NCBI GenBank assembly: GCA_025057405.1
Contig: JANWXV010000040.1
Span: 1 to 6,291 of the forward strand
DNA: 6,291 nucleotides
From: Candidatus Bipolaricaulota bacterium
GTDB lineage: Bacteria > Bipolaricaulota > Bipolaricaulia > RBG-16-55-9 > DRXL01
Direction of reading: 5' to 3'
Part shown: positions 1-4,921 of the stretch, piece by piece
Layout: each line of letters starts with the position of its first letter
How positions within the stretch are numbered: position 1 is the first letter of the stretch
Made by a program: the position numbers and the translations under genes
Notes under the pieces: model-generated
What the model saw: the letters and a program-made list of their open reading frames with translations, nothing else
Told to the model about the DNA's origin: nothing
Database searches by the model: none

Positions 1-811
1 CCAGATGCCCAGCTTTAACTTTCTCTTCGAGAATAGCGGGCACAGGCTCCCCGGCTTCTTTGGTCAAGTGATAGCCAATGTCAATCCCCGTGAGGTCTTG
101 CAGCTCGAACGGCCCCATCGGGAAGCCCTCGTAGAACTTCATGCGGCTATCTATCTGCTCAATCGTCGCCTCGCCGCGCGAGACGATATGCGCCGACTCC
201 AACATAAACGGCCCCACCAGCACTCGGTTCACAATGAACCCCCGCACGTCCTTCTCGACGCGAATCGGCGTCTTGCCGAGCTTTTTGGCGAGTTCCGCGA
301 TCAGCGCCATCGTCTCTTCTGACGTTCCTTCTCCTTTGATGACTTCTACCAAGGCCATACGCACCACCGGGCTGAAGAAGTGCATTCCTACGACCTTGTC
401 GGGGCGCTGGGTAGCCTTGCCGATCTCGGTGATGCTCAAGCTGCTCGTATTGCTGGCGAGGAGAGCGTCTTTGGGAGTGAGCTTATCTAATTCTTTGAAC
501 GTCTCGAGCTTGAGCTTCATGATCTCGGGAATCGCCTCGATGACGACATGGGCGTCTTTGACGGCTTCTTTGAGATCCACAACGGGGGTGATGAGTTTAA
601 GAGCAGCATCGGCTTTCTCTTTGGAGATTTGGCCCTTCTCGACGAATTTGCCCAGGCTCCACGCGATCTGATCGTAGCCCTTCTTGACGAGTTCTTCGTT
701 GATGTCGCGCATCTTCACTCTATACCCGGCCATCGCTGCGACCTGAGCGATGCCGTGCCCCATCGTGCCGGCTCCCAGTACAGCAATCGTCTTGACATCC
801 TCGAGCTTCAT
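1..811 (-). CDS. 3-hydroxyacyl-CoA dehydrogenase (3-hydroxybutyryl-CoA dehydrogenase type), partial, C-terminus beyond window
   Basis: The open frame runs from the ATG at 811 to the left edge without a stop, giving 270 residues. It encodes an NAD-dependent enzyme that oxidises (S)-3-hydroxyacyl-CoA to 3-ketoacyl-CoA in cytoplasmic fatty-acid beta-oxidation or butyrate-type metabolism. Visible features are the Rossmann motif GAGTMGHGIA (residues 13-22), the acidic residue D36 expected to bind the NAD ribose, NTSS (121-124), catalytic-type H144 in HFFSP with E156 twelve residues on, and N195 in GFIVNRVL. The C-terminal 3HCDH domain begins near 190, and GFPMGPFELQDLTG lies at 229-242. The sequence around H144 resembles archaeal and thermophile homologues. 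A Shine-Dalgarno GAGGTGAT lies 8 nt before the ATG. Whether an enoyl-CoA hydratase domain is fused further on, as in some archaeal-type proteins, cannot be seen. Family assignment is firm; exact substrate is not. Confidence 0.95.
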   Translation of the reverse strand, partial: MKLEDVKTIAVLGAGTMGHGIAQVAAMAGYRVKMRDINEELVKKGYDQIAWSLGKFVEKGQISKEKADAALKLITPVVDLKEAVKDAHVVIEAIPEIMKLKLETFKELDKLTPKDALLASNTSSLSITEIGKATQRPDKVVGMHFFSPVVRMALVEVIKGEGTSEETMALIAELAKKLGKTPIRVEKDVRGFIVNRVLVGPFMLESAHIVSRGEATIEQIDSRMKFYEGFPMGPFELQDLTGIDIGYHLTKEAGEPVPAILEEKVKAGHL

Positions 812-819
812 AGTGAGAG

Positions 820-827
820 ATCACCTC
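820..827 (-). promoter_or_regulatory. Ribosome binding site of the hydroxyacyl-CoA dehydrogenase
   Basis: On the minus strand GAGGTGAT lies 8 nt upstream of the ATG at 811. It is an extended match to the bacterial anti-Shine-Dalgarno sequence and fixes the start codon. Confidence 0.85.
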
Positions 828-832
828 AAAGT

Positions 833-883
833 GTTTTGCTTGACGCTATCATAGCGCAAATACCGTCCAGCGTGCAAAGCACT
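833..883. repeat. Copy A of a duplicated promoter/operator block
   Basis: Positions 833-860 match 1598-1625 at 27 of 28 bases, the one difference being the palindrome centre (850 versus 1615). After an 11-bp less conserved spacer, GTGCAAAGCACT (872-883) matches GTGCAAAAGCACT at 1637-1649. The block holds two inverted repeats, CGCTAT-C-ATAGCG (844-856) and GTGC-AAA-GCAC (872-882), which cover the -10 and -35 of the dehydrogenase promoter. Both copies have the same orientation and lie 765 bp apart. Copy A begins inside the dehydrogenase leader and ends at the stop codon of the DUF3368 gene (882-884), so with copy B it brackets the toxin-antitoxin pair. Confidence 0.85.
848..877 (-). promoter_or_regulatory. 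Sigma70-type promoter of the dehydrogenase gene with overlapping palindromes
   Basis: Reading the minus strand, the -35 is TTGCAC (877-872), the spacer 18 bp and the -10 TATGAT (853-848). Transcription should start near 841, giving a leader of about 30 nt that contains the Shine-Dalgarno site. The -10 sits inside the palindrome CGCTAT-C-ATAGCG, and the -35 inside GTGC-AAA-GCAC, the layout expected of repressor operators. That they are operators is inference. Confidence 0.75.
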
Positions 884-1295
884 AGCGATGCTTTAAAAAA
901 TCCTGCTCTACGGCAGCGCTCACGCGGAAGCCAGAACGCTTCAATCTTTCTAAGAGCACAGAGAGATTCTCCTTCACCAAGCTCAAGTCTTTAGCCCGCT
1001 TCAGAATGCCTAAAGTCCCAATGACGCCAAGTCCTAGTCGCATAGCTTCTTTTCTAGCTTTGATCTCGTCCATAATGACGAAGCCCGCCCGTTGTTCTAA
1101 AGCCAGCACAATGGCCTCTGCCTCGCGAAGGGCCTGATGAAGCTCCCTAGCCCCGGTCTTCCCCTGACCGTGAACGAGAATTTCATCAGAGACAGCCTTG
1201 GGAATTAAGACATCTGCAAAAATCTCACGCAGAACGAAGAAGTATGAAATACCCGCTAAGCTGATGATAGGGCCAGCGTTAAGCACCGCTCTCAT
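882..1295 (-). CDS. DUF3368 / PIN-fold putative nuclease toxin
   Basis: A 137-residue protein of the DUF3368 family, PIN-domain proteins generally regarded as toxin-like RNases and often encoded beside UPF0175 antitoxins. Visible are LNAGPIISLAG (5-15, the usual N/D-x-S-P-L-I start of the fold), VLIPKAVSDEIL with E38, REAEAIVLALE (57-67, normally GEaEAI), the acidic centre VIMDE with D76, and the diagnostic VIGTLGILKRAK (91-102). The first acidic position is Asn (N6), a variant I recall from this family. The link between E38 and E58 looks about 20-25 residues shorter than usual. I place the start at 1295, where ATGA overlaps the upstream stop. An in-frame ATG at 1346 would give a 55-nt overlap and an unrelated N-terminal tail. 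No good Shine-Dalgarno precedes 1295, so translation probably depends on coupling. Toxicity is inferred, not shown. Confidence 0.85.
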   Translation of the reverse strand: MRAVLNAGPIISLAGISYFFVLREIFADVLIPKAVSDEILVHGQGKTGARELHQALREAEAIVLALEQRAGFVIMDEIKARKEAMRLGLGVIGTLGILKRAKDLSLVKENLSVLLERLKRSGFRVSAAVEQDFLKHR

Positions 1296-1582
1296 AGGGA
1301 AGGCTTTCTTTTCCACTGATGAAGGCTCTTCTTCTCTATGGCCCATTCTTCTTCGTCGTATTCATAGACTGGTATCCCCAATTGGACAAGGCGCTCTATC
1401 ATCTCTGTCAAACTGAGATCGGCAAGCTCGGCGGCCTTCCCCAACGAGACCCTTCCCGTCTGAAAGAGCATAATCGCCAAGGTCTCTTTCAGTTTAGCGG
1501 ACAGCTTCTTGGGAGAAAAGTCGAAGACTTCTAGTAATTCTTGATATTTCTCTGGATCGAGATCGAGAGTCACCTTCGGCAT
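1292..1582 (-). CDS. UPF0175 family HTH antitoxin-like protein
   Basis: A 96-residue UPF0175 family protein, the usual partner of DUF3368 proteins. After a beta-type start MPKVTLDLD and a helical region (11-42) comes the family signature GRVSLGKAAELADLSLTEMIERLVQLGIPVYEY at about 43-75 (described by its core SLGKAAELADLS, 47-58), a helix-turn-helix suited to DNA binding. The C-terminus is charged and hydrophilic. The start at 1582 is chosen because GAGGAG lies 7 nt upstream and homology begins here; the in-frame ATG at 1648 lies upstream of the promoter -35 and cannot be used from it. The stop overlaps the toxin start as ATGA, so the two are translationally coupled with the antitoxin first. 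Expected role: neutralise the PIN protein and autoregulate the operon, possibly through the palindromes in its promoter. The operator assignment is inference. Confidence 0.88.
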   Translation of the reverse strand: MPKVTLDLDPEKYQELLEVFDFSPKKLSAKLKETLAIMLFQTGRVSLGKAAELADLSLTEMIERLVQLGIPVYEYDEEEWAIEKKSLHQWKRKPSL

Positions 1583-1589
1583 AAAGCTG

Positions 1590-1595
1590 CTCCTC
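1590..1595 (-). promoter_or_regulatory. Ribosome binding site of the UPF0175 gene
   Basis: GAGGAG on the minus strand lies 7 nt before the ATG at 1582. It decides this start over the longer in-frame alternative at 1648. Confidence 0.85.
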
Positions 1596-1597
1596 AC

Positions 1598-1649
1598 GTT
1601 TTGCTTGACGCTATGATAGCGCAAAGACGGGGCCGGGTGCAAAAGCACT
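1598..1649. repeat. Copy B of the duplicated promoter/operator block
   Basis: Partner of 833-883. It contains CGCTAT-G-ATAGCG (1609-1621) over the -10 and GTGC-AAAA-GCAC (1637-1648) over the -35 of the UPF0175 promoter. The spacing of the parts equals that of copy A apart from one extra A in the second palindrome. Its right end abuts the -35 of the divergent envelope operon (1649-1654). Confidence 0.85.
1613..1642 (-). promoter_or_regulatory. Sigma70-type promoter of the UPF0175-DUF3368 operon
   Basis: Minus strand: -35 TTGCAC (1642-1637), 18-bp spacer, -10 TATCAT (1618-1613). The expected transcription start is near 1606, giving a leader of about 24 nt with the Shine-Dalgarno site. Both hexamers lie in palindromes, consistent with autoregulation by the HTH antitoxin. 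Confidence 0.75.
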
Positions 1650-1676
1650 TGACAGCGCGCACGATACAGCTATAAT
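1649..1676 (+). promoter_or_regulatory. Consensus sigma70 promoter of the envelope operon
   Basis: TTGACA (1649-1654), 16-bp spacer, TATAAT (1671-1676): both hexamers are perfect consensus. Transcription should start near 1683. The ATG at 1675 lies within the -10 and so cannot be the start of the gene. The -35 is only 6 bp from the -35 of the opposing UPF0175 promoter. Confidence 0.85.
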
Positions 1677-1696
1677 GCTCTTCAGCCAAAGAGCAT
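1675..1696. repeat. Perfect 8-bp inverted repeat over the -10 and transcription start
   Basis: ATGCTCTT (1675-1682) and AAGAGCAT (1689-1696) are exact reverse complements separated by 6 bp. The left arm overlaps the -10 and the centre falls on the predicted transcription start. Because most of the left arm would not be transcribed, it is better read as a DNA operator than as an mRNA hairpin. Confidence 0.6.
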
Positions 1697-1698
1697 CT

Positions 1699-2835
1699 AT
1701 GCAAAAGATAATGAGAACCACGGTCATCATAGTCTTAGCTCTTGCTTTCTGGACTGCGCCTCCGATCTGGGCACAGCGGGGTATCGGCCCCCTGTGCGGC
1801 TATACCCCTCCCATCAGCGAGTTCCAAGACCTCAAGCTCTCTGGCAACTATCGCTATTACAATGATCCCTTCACGGACAATCGCAGCAACGATAGCTCTG
1901 GGAGCCTGCGGGCGAGCTTCTCCCGGTTCTTCGATGCCCCCACCTACGGCATCTCTCAACAAGCGATGGCACGGGTTGATCTCGATCGGGGGAGCGTTGT
2001 CTATCAAGCCGACGCTGCGCTTAACTTGCGGGGCTATCTGCCCGAGACGAACTTCTTTGGCTTCACAGGGATCGAAGGCCAGGGAACTTCAGCCCTCCCC
2101 ATGCCCGGTCTTAAAATCTCTGCCGGAGGAGGCTACGGGCGCTTCAAAGATGTCACGCCCTTAGCCAAGGCGCTCAAGATTCAGGAGCGCTTGCTGGAAC
2201 TGAAAGCTATCCGCAGCCCTCTGCCCCCAACGGCGATCTTTGAGATCGCCGATACGATTGGACGACGACGCGAATTCCCCGATCTCGCTGCTCTCGTGCA
2301 GAATCTCGAAGAGATCATCGAGAGGAGCGGCCTTGTCCCCCAAGGGCAACAGCTCGGTGCTGTGGCGCTCTTACGCATTGAAGAGATTTTGAACGAAACT
2401 GCGGATGAGAAGCTCTGCGGCTGGGAGGTGCGCTTGGGCGTGGGATACGAGCTTCTCGATCCCACAGACGAGAGACGAGAGCTGCTCGTGCTCGCTTCTT
2501 TTGACTATTCGCTGGCCCCAGCCCCACGCTCGCAGTTCAGCAGCAAGCTCCAACTCAGCTCAGCGTTTCCCCTCTTTGATGACTATGTGCTGTTAGCTAA
2601 AATTAACTATCTCTTTCGCCTTACCGAAAGCATTGACACCCAGATCACTTACAGTTTCATTCGCACCAAGCCCAGAGCTTTAGAGGCGCTAGACTTGCAA
2701 GGGCTTGATCTGCGTCTGGTCTTTCAAACCCAAGCCAATCTCAACTTGGCGCTGCAACTCGAAACGTCGTGGGCAAACGATTTCGAAGAGTGGTCCCAAC
2801 GCTTGATCTTGACTCTGAATTATGATCTCTTTTAG
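1699..2835 (+). CDS. Predicted outer-membrane beta-barrel-like protein with helical insert
   Basis: A 378-residue exported protein. Residues 1-25 form a signal peptide (charged start, hydrophobic run VIIVLALAF, likely cleavage after IWA). Residues 44-150 and 241-378 are rich in alternating polar/hydrophobic, aromatic-bearing segments typical of barrel strands, and the chain ends NYDLF with the terminal Phe of many BAM substrates. Between them, after GGGYGRFKDVTP (143-154), residues 151-238 are strongly helical. I recall this GYGR-x-x-x-V-T plus helical layout from unnamed barrel-like proteins of Bacteroidetes/Chlorobi-like bacteria. Two Cys (33, 240) flank the first half and could form a disulfide. 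I start at 1699 because the ATG at 1675 is in the promoter; 1711 is an alternative, with weak Shine-Dalgarno for either. It overlaps the next gene by 14 nt. Function, pore or structural, unknown. Confidence 0.8.
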   Translation: MQKIMRTTVIIVLALAFWTAPPIWAQRGIGPLCGYTPPISEFQDLKLSGNYRYYNDPFTDNRSNDSSGSLRASFSRFFDAPTYGISQQAMARVDLDRGSVVYQADAALNLRGYLPETNFFGFTGIEGQGTSALPMPGLKISAGGGYGRFKDVTPLAKALKIQERLLELKAIRSPLPPTAIFEIADTIGRRREFPDLAALVQNLEEIIERSGLVPQGQQLGAVALLRIEEILNETADEKLCGWEVRLGVGYELLDPTDERRELLVLASFDYSLAPAPRSQFSSKLQLSSAFPLFDDYVLLAKINYLFRLTESIDTQITYSFIRTKPRALEALDLQGLDLRLVFQTQANLNLALQLETSWANDFEEWSQRLILTLNYDLF

Positions 2836-3400
2836 AGCCCTAGGAGCCATACTGATAGGGTTTGCGGTAGTGGCTTGGCCGGCCTTGGCGCAGCCCGCGG
2901 CGCAGGCGAGCGATTATGTCGTGTTGGAATTTGTCTTTGGGCTGCAAGGGGCATTGCTGGGAGGGGGCGCGGGCTTCTATGCTACGTATTTTGCGCTCAC
3001 GATCCTTCAGCCCTGCCCTCATGATGAGACGGAGCGTCGCGCGTGCGAGCTGGGCAATTCGGTGATCGCCCTGGCGGTCGGGCCGAACGTGGGCATCCCC
3101 CCGGGAGCGACTTTCTTGGGGGTCGCGCTCGCGGGCGCGTTGGTGGGAGTCGAAGGCAACGTGGGCCTGGCGCTGGTGGGCAGCATCGCGGGGACGCTCT
3201 TGGGGAGCGCACTGGCGGGCAACTGGGTCTTCGAACCGACGGATTTTTCGCTCGTCGTCAACCCCGTGACCATGGCCGCTCTGGGGGCCACCGTGGGCTA
3301 TAATATCGGGGCGAAGATGCGCACTCCCTCATCGTCGTCAATCCCGGCGCGTCTTCTTTCTGCAAGCTACGAGATCGTCGCTGCGCGCTGGCGCTTCTGA
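2822..3400 (+). CDS. Small glycine-rich exported or membrane protein, function unknown
   Basis: A 192-residue protein of no family I can name. Residues 1-23 form a signal peptide (MISFRALGAILIGFAVV, then ALA before Q24). The mature part has Gly/Ala-rich hydrophobic stretches with glycine-zipper spacing: GALLGGGAGFYATYFA (43-58), GVALAGALVG (100-109), GLALVGSIAGTLLGSALAG (115-133) and AALGATVGYNIGAKM (152-166). A polar loop with C65 and C75 (65-79) could hold a disulfide. The protein ends AARWRF with a terminal Phe, so a small outer-membrane barrel is as possible as a helical inner-membrane protein. The ATG overlaps the upstream gene by 14 nt with no clear Shine-Dalgarno, pointing to translational coupling and a shared envelope role. 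Its 3' end overlaps the convergent mutY by 34 nt. The frame is supported by signal peptide and operon position. Confidence 0.75.
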   Translation: MISFRALGAILIGFAVVAWPALAQPAAQASDYVVLEFVFGLQGALLGGGAGFYATYFALTILQPCPHDETERRACELGNSVIALAVGPNVGIPPGATFLGVALAGALVGVEGNVGLALVGSIAGTLLGSALAGNWVFEPTDFSLVVNPVTMAALGATVGYNIGAKMRTPSSSSIPARLLSASYEIVAARWRF

Positions 3401-4476
3401 TATTTCTCTCGCAAAAGCTCCACGATGCGCTGGTTCGCTGCGGGGAGAGCGAAGTCTTTTAATCTCGCTAGCGCTACCCATCTCCACGGGCGCAGGCTCT
3501 TGGGAGCATGTCGCAGATGCCGACATTCAAAGACGTGCAGCGTCACGGAGAAGTGAGAATAGCCGTGTTCGATGACCGTCAGCGGGCGCACGCGATGGAC
3601 GCGCATCCCCGTCTCTTCAGCGATCTCGCGCATGAGCGTTCTCTCTAACGGCTCGTCCCCTTGGCGCTTGCCTCCGGGGAACTCCCAGAGTCCCCCTAAG
3701 AGACCGTGATCGGGACGACGGGCGATAAAGATTTTGTTCTCCCTCCAGATGACGCCGACGGCAACTTCGTAGTGGGGCTTGGTGCGCTTGGGGGCTGTGA
3801 CGGGAAGCTCGTTCTGCACGCCGCGACGTCGCGCTATACAGAACGAGCGGAGCGGGCAGAGCAGACAAGTTGGCCCCTTGGGGAGACAGATCGTGGCCCC
3901 CAAGTCCATCAGGGCTTGGTTGAACTCTCCCGCTCTGTTTTTAGGGATCAGTTGACGACAGTAATTCTCTAAAAGCTTTTCGGTAGCGGGCTTACGGAGG
4001 TCTTGGCGCAGAGCGAAGAGCCTACAGAGGACGCGGCGGGCGTTGGCATCAAGAGCGGGTTCATCTTGTCCAAACGCGATGCTGAGAATCGCCCCGGCCG
4101 TATAGCGTCCCACGCCCGGAAGCTTTAAGAGCGCTGCGCGTTCCGAGGGCAATCTCCCGTCGTAATCGCGCACAACGATCTGAGCAGCTTTGTGAAGATT
4201 CCGGGCGCGTGCGTAGTAGCCCAGTCCCTCCCAGAGCTTGAGCACGCGATCCAGCGGCGCACGGGCCAGCGCTTCTACAGTGGGCAAGCGCTCGATAAAC
4301 CGCTCGTAATACGGGAGGGCTGTCTGCACTTGGGTCTGTTGGAGCATTACTTCGGAGACCCAGATGCGATAGGGGTCTTGGGTCTTTCTCCACGGGAGGT
4401 CGCGGCGCTGGCGGGCATAGAATTGGAGCAGAGCTTCAGCCAGAGCCGACGTGTGCTTAAGGAGAGGGTGCGACAT
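3367..4476 (-). CDS. mutY: A/G-specific adenine DNA glycosylase MutY with intact Nudix box
   Basis: A 369-residue MutY, which removes adenine mispaired with 8-oxoguanine in base excision repair. The HhH-GPD domain has catalytic E42 in SEVMLQQTQ, the hairpin LPGVGRYTAGAI with Y125, and D143 in LDANARRVL. The 4Fe-4S cluster ligands C197, C204, C207 and C213 fit C-x6-C-x2-C-x5-C. The C-terminal MutT-like domain (about 235-355) has the 8-oxoG-reading loop Y305-S306-H307. It also has a full Nudix signature at 268-290 (G-x5-E-x7-REIAEETGM), which many MutY proteins have lost. The start at 4476 lies inside the upstream gene (20-nt overlap), with GGAG 10 nt ahead. The 3' end overlaps the convergent exported-protein gene by 34 nt, with no terminator visible. 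Length and motif spacing are normal for MutY. Confidence 0.96.
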   Translation of the reverse strand: MSHPLLKHTSALAEALLQFYARQRRDLPWRKTQDPYRIWVSEVMLQQTQVQTALPYYERFIERLPTVEALARAPLDRVLKLWEGLGYYARARNLHKAAQIVVRDYDGRLPSERAALLKLPGVGRYTAGAILSIAFGQDEPALDANARRVLCRLFALRQDLRKPATEKLLENYCRQLIPKNRAGEFNQALMDLGATICLPKGPTCLLCPLRSFCIARRRGVQNELPVTAPKRTKPHYEVAVGVIWRENKIFIARRPDHGLLGGLWEFPGGKRQGDEPLERTLMREIAEETGMRVHRVRPLTVIEHGYSHFSVTLHVFECRHLRHAPKSLRPWRWVALARLKDFALPAANQRIVELLREKYQKRQRAATIS

Positions 4477-4825
4477 GGGTGATGCGCTCCGGGTTGGGGA
4501 GGCCGGCCTCTTCGCGGCAGAGGAGTTCCCACCAGAGGCGCATCCGGTAGCGGGGGGAATCTTTTAACATCTGACGGATGGCCCGGCGCAGCCACCATCT
4601 CAGATAATAGACGGACTGCAGCGTGCTTTCTGTAGAAGGCCAGTGAATATAGAGATAGTGCTTCTCCGTCAGGTCTTGGAGGCATTCGAGAATCAGAGCC
4701 GAAGAGCGCCCCAAACGGTGCGCGAGGCGCAGCGCGCTGGCCGCGCCGTCATACCAGAGCGAGTGCAGGATCTCCGCTTGGAGTTGCAGCCGCTCCTCTC
4801 TGGGGAGCTTCAGAACCGTTTCCAT
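4457..4825 (-). CDS. Small winged-helix-like protein co-transcribed with mutY, function unknown
   Basis: A 122-residue protein that I do not recognise. Residues 8-60 look like a short winged helix: helix LPREERLQLQAEILHSLW, then DGAASALRLAHRLGRSSALI as a helix-turn-helix, then LECLQDLTEKHYLYIHW as helix plus wing. Residues 70-105 are basic and Trp/Tyr-rich (YYLRWWLRR, YRMRLWWE), suggesting a second helical segment for nucleic-acid or protein contact. There is no signal peptide or membrane segment. It is first in an operon and overlaps mutY by 20 nt, so it may be linked to repair or regulate this operon, but that is context only. The promoter lies so close to the ATG that the mRNA appears leaderless. 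The frame is supported by promoter placement and overlap coupling. Confidence 0.7.
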   Translation of the reverse strand: METVLKLPREERLQLQAEILHSLWYDGAASALRLAHRLGRSSALILECLQDLTEKHYLYIHWPSTESTLQSVYYLRWWLRRAIRQMLKDSPRYRMRLWWELLCREEAGLPNPERITHVAPSP

Positions 4826-4833
4826 ATATTCTA

Positions 4834-4863
4834 TTTATAGCGCGAATGAGGGGCAAAAGTCAA
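4834..4863 (-). promoter_or_regulatory. Promoter of the winged-helix-like gene and mutY, leaderless
   Basis: Minus strand: -35 TTGACT (4863-4858), 18-bp spacer, -10 TATAAA (4839-4834). The expected start is near 4827, only about 2 nt before the ATG at 4825, leaving no room for a ribosome binding site. Confidence 0.7.
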
Positions 4864-4884
4864 GAGGGGGCTAGAAATATTAAG

Positions 4885-4913
4885 ATGACATCCTAGACTG
4901 AATTTAGTATAAT
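4885..4913 (+). promoter_or_regulatory. aspS: Promoter of aspS, leaderless
   Basis: ATGACA (4885-4890, five of six to consensus), 17-bp spacer, TATAAT (4908-4913). The expected start is near 4920, one or two bases before the GTG start codon at 4922. The ATG at 4911, inside the -10, is out of frame with the synthetase. Confidence 0.8.
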
Positions 4914-4921
4914 GCGCTTCT

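Noticed and set aside
813..824. GTGA-N4-TCAC inverted repeat around the dehydrogenase Shine-Dalgarno site, possible translational switch
   Set aside because: Arms of only 4 bp with a 4-nt loop are expected by chance and too weak to hide the ribosome site.
876..894. AAAGCA-N7-TGCTTT hairpin over the stop codon of the DUF3368 gene, with an A-run at 895-900
   Set aside because: On the gene's strand the hairpin is followed by GCACGC, not a T-run, and the stem is only 6 weak pairs, so it is not a convincing terminator. Part of it belongs to the -35 palindrome.
548..994. Plus-strand open frames across 1-994 as genes
   Set aside because: They lie antisense to a clear hydroxyacyl-CoA dehydrogenase whose motifs are intact, and their translations have no recognisable features.
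1675..1698. Longer form of the barrel protein starting at the ATG at 1675
   Set aside because: This ATG lies inside the TATAAT of the promoter, upstream of the expected transcription start, and would put polar residues before the signal peptide.
2181..2553. Minus-strand open frames within the barrel gene
   Set aside because: They are Arg/Ser/Pro-rich translations typical of antisense shadows in GC-rich DNA, with no start signals.
4834..4863. Possible third copy of the duplicated promoter block (CTAT..ATAGCGC..GCAAAAG)
   Set aside because: The -10 palindrome is broken, the spacing between the matching parts differs by about 7 bp and the flanks do not match. The likeness is what two similar promoters would show.
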